Below are positions 60,173 to 64,000 of a stretch of DNA of 64,000 nt, one piece after another. This DNA comes from Bufo bufo (Eukaryota; Chordata; Amphibia; Anura; Bufonidae), in NCBI RefSeq assembly GCF_905171765.1, contig NC_053397.1, positions 3,552,946 through 3,616,945 of the forward strand, given 5' to 3'. A program made the position numbers and the translations under genes. The notes beneath the pieces are model-generated. The model saw only the letters and a program-made list of their open reading frames with translations, made no database searches and had not been told where the DNA came from. How positions within the stretch are numbered: the stretch's first letter is position 1; every line of letters begins with the position of its first letter.

Positions 60173-60450
60173 TGGCCTGTGGCGTCTCTGGACTTGTCTC
60201 CCATTGAGCAGATCTGGGACGTCATTGTTCAGTAATTGTAAAGGGAGCTGCCAGCAGCGGATCTTGATGATTTGTGTGCCAAAGTGCATTCAGCGTGGCA
60301 TAACATTCCTCACACAAGCATTAATAACCTCACTCATAGCTGCCAAGGCGTGGAAGAGCGTAGAGTTCTGCACGTGGCGCTCATACTCCATTCTGAATCA
60401 ATCCGGATATTTTGTTTCTATTTTTTAATCATTTGCATATCATTAACATG
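60173..60450 (+). pseudogene. Tc1-like transposase C-terminal fragment
   Basis: In one frame from 60173 the sequence reads WPVASLDLSPIEQIWDVIV, which matches the conserved block around the last catalytic Glu of Tc1-like transposases (usual form SPDLNPIE). Two in-frame stops follow at about 60236-60244, and then LPAADLDDLCAKVHSAWHN and NNLTHSCQGVEERR, which fit the C-terminal helix region of the same family. About 90 codons of similarity remain. The rest of the gene is replaced on the left by the pyrimidine-rich array. This is a different lineage from the Tc1 copy at 25.3 kb. Confidence 0.8.
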
Positions 60451-62330
60451 TCTACCGACCCTGTGATTTCCATAACTCCAGGACTCTTTCTTCTTGGTGC
60501 TGTAATTTCAGAGTGGAGGAGAGTGTCTACCCAGCAGACGCTAAGAGCGTGCACCAGGAAGCGCCAATCCTTGCGTCGCGCTCTGCTGTATCTGAACTCT
60601 GGGAAAGCCTGATGACAACTAAATCACAAATCTGCCCGACCATACCAGGACTACTTCTCCAACCATGCTGAGGCATAACGAGAAAGATCTGCCATTCAGC
60701 GCTTTAGGAAAGCTGGGTGACAACCTCATAAGAGTGGTAATGGAGGCCATATTGTCTGCCAACAAGCTTTTCCAGTGACATAACTAAGAAATGGCCACAG
60801 CTTGTCAGGAGACTGGGAGTAGTAGTGCACGTTATGGGAAGCTCCTCACAGAAGACATTCCCCGCTTACAATCTGGCACTTTCCTGTAGGATTAATTCTG
60901 CTCCCTGCTGTCTAGACCACATCTTATCCTATACCGCTTATCTCCCCCATTCTCAGAGTCCTCTCCCCTCTCACATCCATCATGGTCCTCTGTCTGCCTC
61001 CTATTATACTCCTCTTATCTCTCCTTATTATCTCTGCCTCCTCCTGACTGCAGCACTCACCTCCCTCCTGTGCCCCCATCTTCTTCCACCAGCTAACTGC
61101 AAACCGTCATCCCCCCATTCTCTATGATGTAGTCATAGATCACCCCATTAAAGAACGTCCTCCACCATTCTCTGCTATGATGATGTCATTGACTGTACCC
61201 TCCCCCTATTCTCTGCTATGATGATGTCATTCATCGTACACCCAATTCTATGCTGACATCATTGATTGTACCCTCCCCCCATTCTCTGCTATGATGACAT
61301 CATTCAATGTGCCCCCAATCTCTTCTATGATGAGGTCACCTTTTGCCCCCCTTCTCTGCTGTGATGTCACACACTGGCCCGTTACAGAATGACCCTCTCT
61401 CATTCTCTCTTGTGGTCATTACTCCATTATAGGATGATCCCCATACCTCATCACAGTAAAGGAGTAAACGATGGCCCCCGCTTCAGCATGACCCCCTACT
61501 CCTCTGCAATGTCATCGTTTGGCTCCTAAAAAACAAAGCCATACGGGGGCGCTCCCTGGTGTGATCCTCAAGGTGAGTATACTTAGGTAGGTGTATGCAC
61601 CTTACCTAATATTGTTATGCAAGCTAGGCACCACACGGGAAGACAGCGGAGTAGCTCCCCCCTCCGGGAGTGATGACGCGCTGCTGCGCCGGACGCCGGT
61701 CAGACCTCGTGCATTACCACATTGAAAAAACGCGCTGCACTGGAAGACTCCAATAAAATACTAGTTTTGTTTGACAATAAATAAAAATACATAAAAGTGC
61801 ACAGAGCAACGGGTTTCAGTGACGTTCATCAGGCTAACACTAAGTCACCCAATGCAGCCATATATATGAGCAGGGTCAGGATACAGTGCAGTTATAATGT
61901 GCAGGCCCCCGGGCGAGGCGGTGATGAGGGTACAAGAAGCACAACCATGAGACAGATACCGTCCACCTGGACAACTCCCCGTCTCATCTTCAGGCCTCTT
62001 TTATCAGCTTCTTCTGGCCGCGTCTTCCGCTCCCCCCCCCCCCCCCACCTCCCCCGTCTCTCTTTGAGCTGCTCTGTGATACATATTGATGCAAGACACA
62101 TCAAACAGACTCCTGCAGCATCTGATCTGGTTTAAAGTCTCTTTCATTTACAGTTCCCACTTACTGCGCCCAATTCAGGTCATACTGACTGGAGCGCATC
62201 TGACTCCCCCACTCTGCGGAGCTCTGCGCGGTGACACCACGTGTGCCCTACTTTCTGCTCGTGACACCCGCTGTGAAACTGGCTCGCTGATCATCGACTC
62301 TCCGCGTCCGGTCACCTGTTCTCCTGCCAT
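60451..62330. other. intergenic DNA with degenerate repeats, no gene
   Basis: No convincing gene. At 61120-61330 a degenerate tandem motif (TTCTCTGCTATGATGATGTC and relatives, about 60 bp apart, four or five copies) is visible. The 61741-61835 stretch, with CAACGGGTTTCAGTGACG, looks like part of a dispersed repeat I cannot name. A C15 run lies at 62032-62046. Open frames are 112 codons or shorter without motifs. Confidence 0.45.
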
Positions 62331-64000
62331 GATAACTCTCATCCTCTCTGTCCTGTCACTCCTATGTCATGATAACTCTCATCCTCTCACTCCTATGTCC
62401 TGATAACTCTCATCATCTCTGCCCTGTCACTCCTATGTCCTGATAACTCTCATCCTCTCTGTCCTGTCACTCCTATGTCATAACTCTCATCATCTCTGTC
62501 CTGTCACTCCTATGCCATGATAACTCTCATCCTCTCTCTGTCCTGTCTTCTTCTCTCTGTCCTGATAACTCTCATCCTCTCTGTCCTGTCACTCCTATGT
62601 CCTAATAACTCTCATCCTCTCTGTCCTGTCACTCCTGTCTTCTTCTCTTTGTCCTGATAACTCTCATCCTCTCTGTCCGGTCACTCCTATGTCCTGATAA
62701 CTCTCATCCTCTCACTCCTATGTCCTGATAACTCTCATCCTCTGTCCTGTCACTCCTATGTTATGATAACTCTCATCCTCTCTCTGTCCTGTCTTCTTCT
62801 CTCTGTCCTGATAACTCTCATCCTCTCTGTCCTGTCACTCCTATGTCCTGATAACTCTCATCATCTCTGTCCTGTCACTCCTATGCCATGATAACTCTCA
62901 TCCTCTCTGTCCTGTCACTCCTATGTCCTGATAACTCTCGCCCCCTCTCTCTGTCCAGTCACTCCTATGTTATGATAACTCTCATCCTCTCTGTGCTGTC
63001 ACTACTGTCTTCTTCTCTTTGTCCTGATAACTCTCATCCTCTCTGTCCTGTCACTCCTATGTCATGATAACTCTCATCCTCTCTGTCCTGTTCCTCCTAT
63101 GTCATGATAACTCTCATCCTCTCTGTCCTGTCATGATAACTCTCATCATCTCTGTCCTGTCACTCCTATGTCCTGATAACTCTCATCCTCTCTGTTCCCT
63201 TCACTCCTATGTCATGATAACTCTCGCCCCCTCTCTCTGTCCTGTCACTCCTATGTCATGATAACTCTCATCCTCTCTGTCCTGTCACTCCTGTGTCCTG
63301 ATAACTCTCATCCTCTGTCCTGTCACTCCTATGTCATGATAACTCTCATCATCTCTGTCCTGTCACTCCTATGTCATGATAACTCTCATCATCTCTGTCC
63401 TGTCACTCCTATGTTATGATAACTCTCATCCTCTCTGTCCTGTCACTCCTATGTCATGATAACTCTCGCCCCCTCTCTCTGTCCTGTCACTCCTATGTAC
63501 TAATAACTCTCATCCTCTCTCTGTCCTGTCACTCCTATGTCCTGATAACTCTCATCCTCTCTGTCCTGTCACTCCTATGTCATGATAACTCTCATCCTCT
63601 GTCCTGTCACTCCTATGTCCTAATAACTCTCATCCTCTCTGTCCTGTCACTCCTATGTCCTGATAACTCTCATCCTCTCTGTCCTGTCACTCCTATGTAC
63701 TAATAACTCTCATCCTCTCTCTGTCCTGTCACTCCTATGTCCTGATAACTCTCATCATCTCTGTCCTGTCACTCCTATGTCATGATAACTCTCATCCTCT
63801 CTGTCCTGTCACTCCTATGTCCTGATAACTCTCATCCTCTCTGTCCTGTCACTCCTATGTACTAATAACTCTCATCCTCTCTCTGTCCTGTCACTCCTAT
63901 GTCCTGATAACTCTCATCCTCTCTGTCCTGTCACTCCTATGTCATGATAACTCTCATCCTCTGTCCTGTCACTCCTATGTCCTGATAACTCTCATCCTCT
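62331..64000. repeat. 40-bp minisatellite, about 42 copies, continues past the window
   Basis: The unit is CTCCTATGTCATGATAACTC, TCATCCTCTCTGTCCTGTCA, with ATGTCC, ATGTTA and ATGTAC variants and occasional insertion of CTTCTTCTCTCTGTCC. The array is still running at the last base, so its right end is unknown. Short periodic open frames (63064-63261, 63416-63703) are artefacts. Confidence 0.96.

Noticed and set aside
1..64000. A novel multi-gene functional system
   Set aside because: I looked for clustered conserved proteins on both strands and found only decayed transposon proteins; nothing supports a host pathway or defence cluster here.

Overview
This is eukaryotic, non-coding, repeat-dominated DNA, most likely from an amphibian (anuran-type) genome. 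I infer this from its mix of transposons: Tc1/mariner, hAT, TTAA-target foldback MITEs, Harbinger-like MITEs with 3-bp TAA/TTA duplications, and a vertebrate-style Ty3/gypsy element. Nothing bacterial is present: there is no operon structure, and the only recognisable proteins are decayed transposases and gag-pol. I found no host protein-coding gene, tRNA, rRNA or CRISPR array. The species is not determined.

About half of the 64 kb is tandem minisatellite DNA, in about 13 unrelated families. By start position and unit length these are: 1 (43 bp), 3.1 kb (24 bp), 8.1 kb (60 bp), 10.3 kb (26 bp), 13.0 kb (71 bp), 18.8 kb (24/31 bp), 30.4 and 39.2 kb (27 bp, one array split in two), 41.4 kb (18 bp), 42.1 kb (43 bp with CT tracts), 44.5 kb (36 bp, 6 kb long), 52.0 kb (28 bp, 4.9 kb long), 58.8 kb (pyrimidine-rich) and 62.3 kb (40 bp, running off the window). 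Several show higher-order duplication. The very long open frames in these arrays, up to about 2,000 codons, arise from unit lengths divisible by three without stops and are not genes.

Transposons give a readable history. Two hAT-type elements sit inside the 24-bp array (3514-3837 and 3942-4098). A 4.5-kb hAT-like element (22717-27252, duplication CCCACAAA) contains a palindromic insertion, which in turn holds a TA-flanked element with a 534-bp palindrome (23705-24794) and a decayed Tc1-like transposon (24932-26485). A reverse-strand Ty3/gypsy element (31231-39246, duplication GGCTC) interrupts the 27-bp minisatellite. It was later hit by six other elements, and its left LTR preserves the empty sites of three of them.

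The most unusual structure is 51614-56997: a TA-flanked element with Tc1/mariner-like terminal inverted repeats whose centre has grown into about 4.9 kb of 28-bp minisatellite, apparently seeded from the element's own inner sequence. Stretches between these features look like ordinary single-copy or degenerate intergenic DNA. I found no new functional gene system; the interest lies in repeat birth, expansion and nesting.
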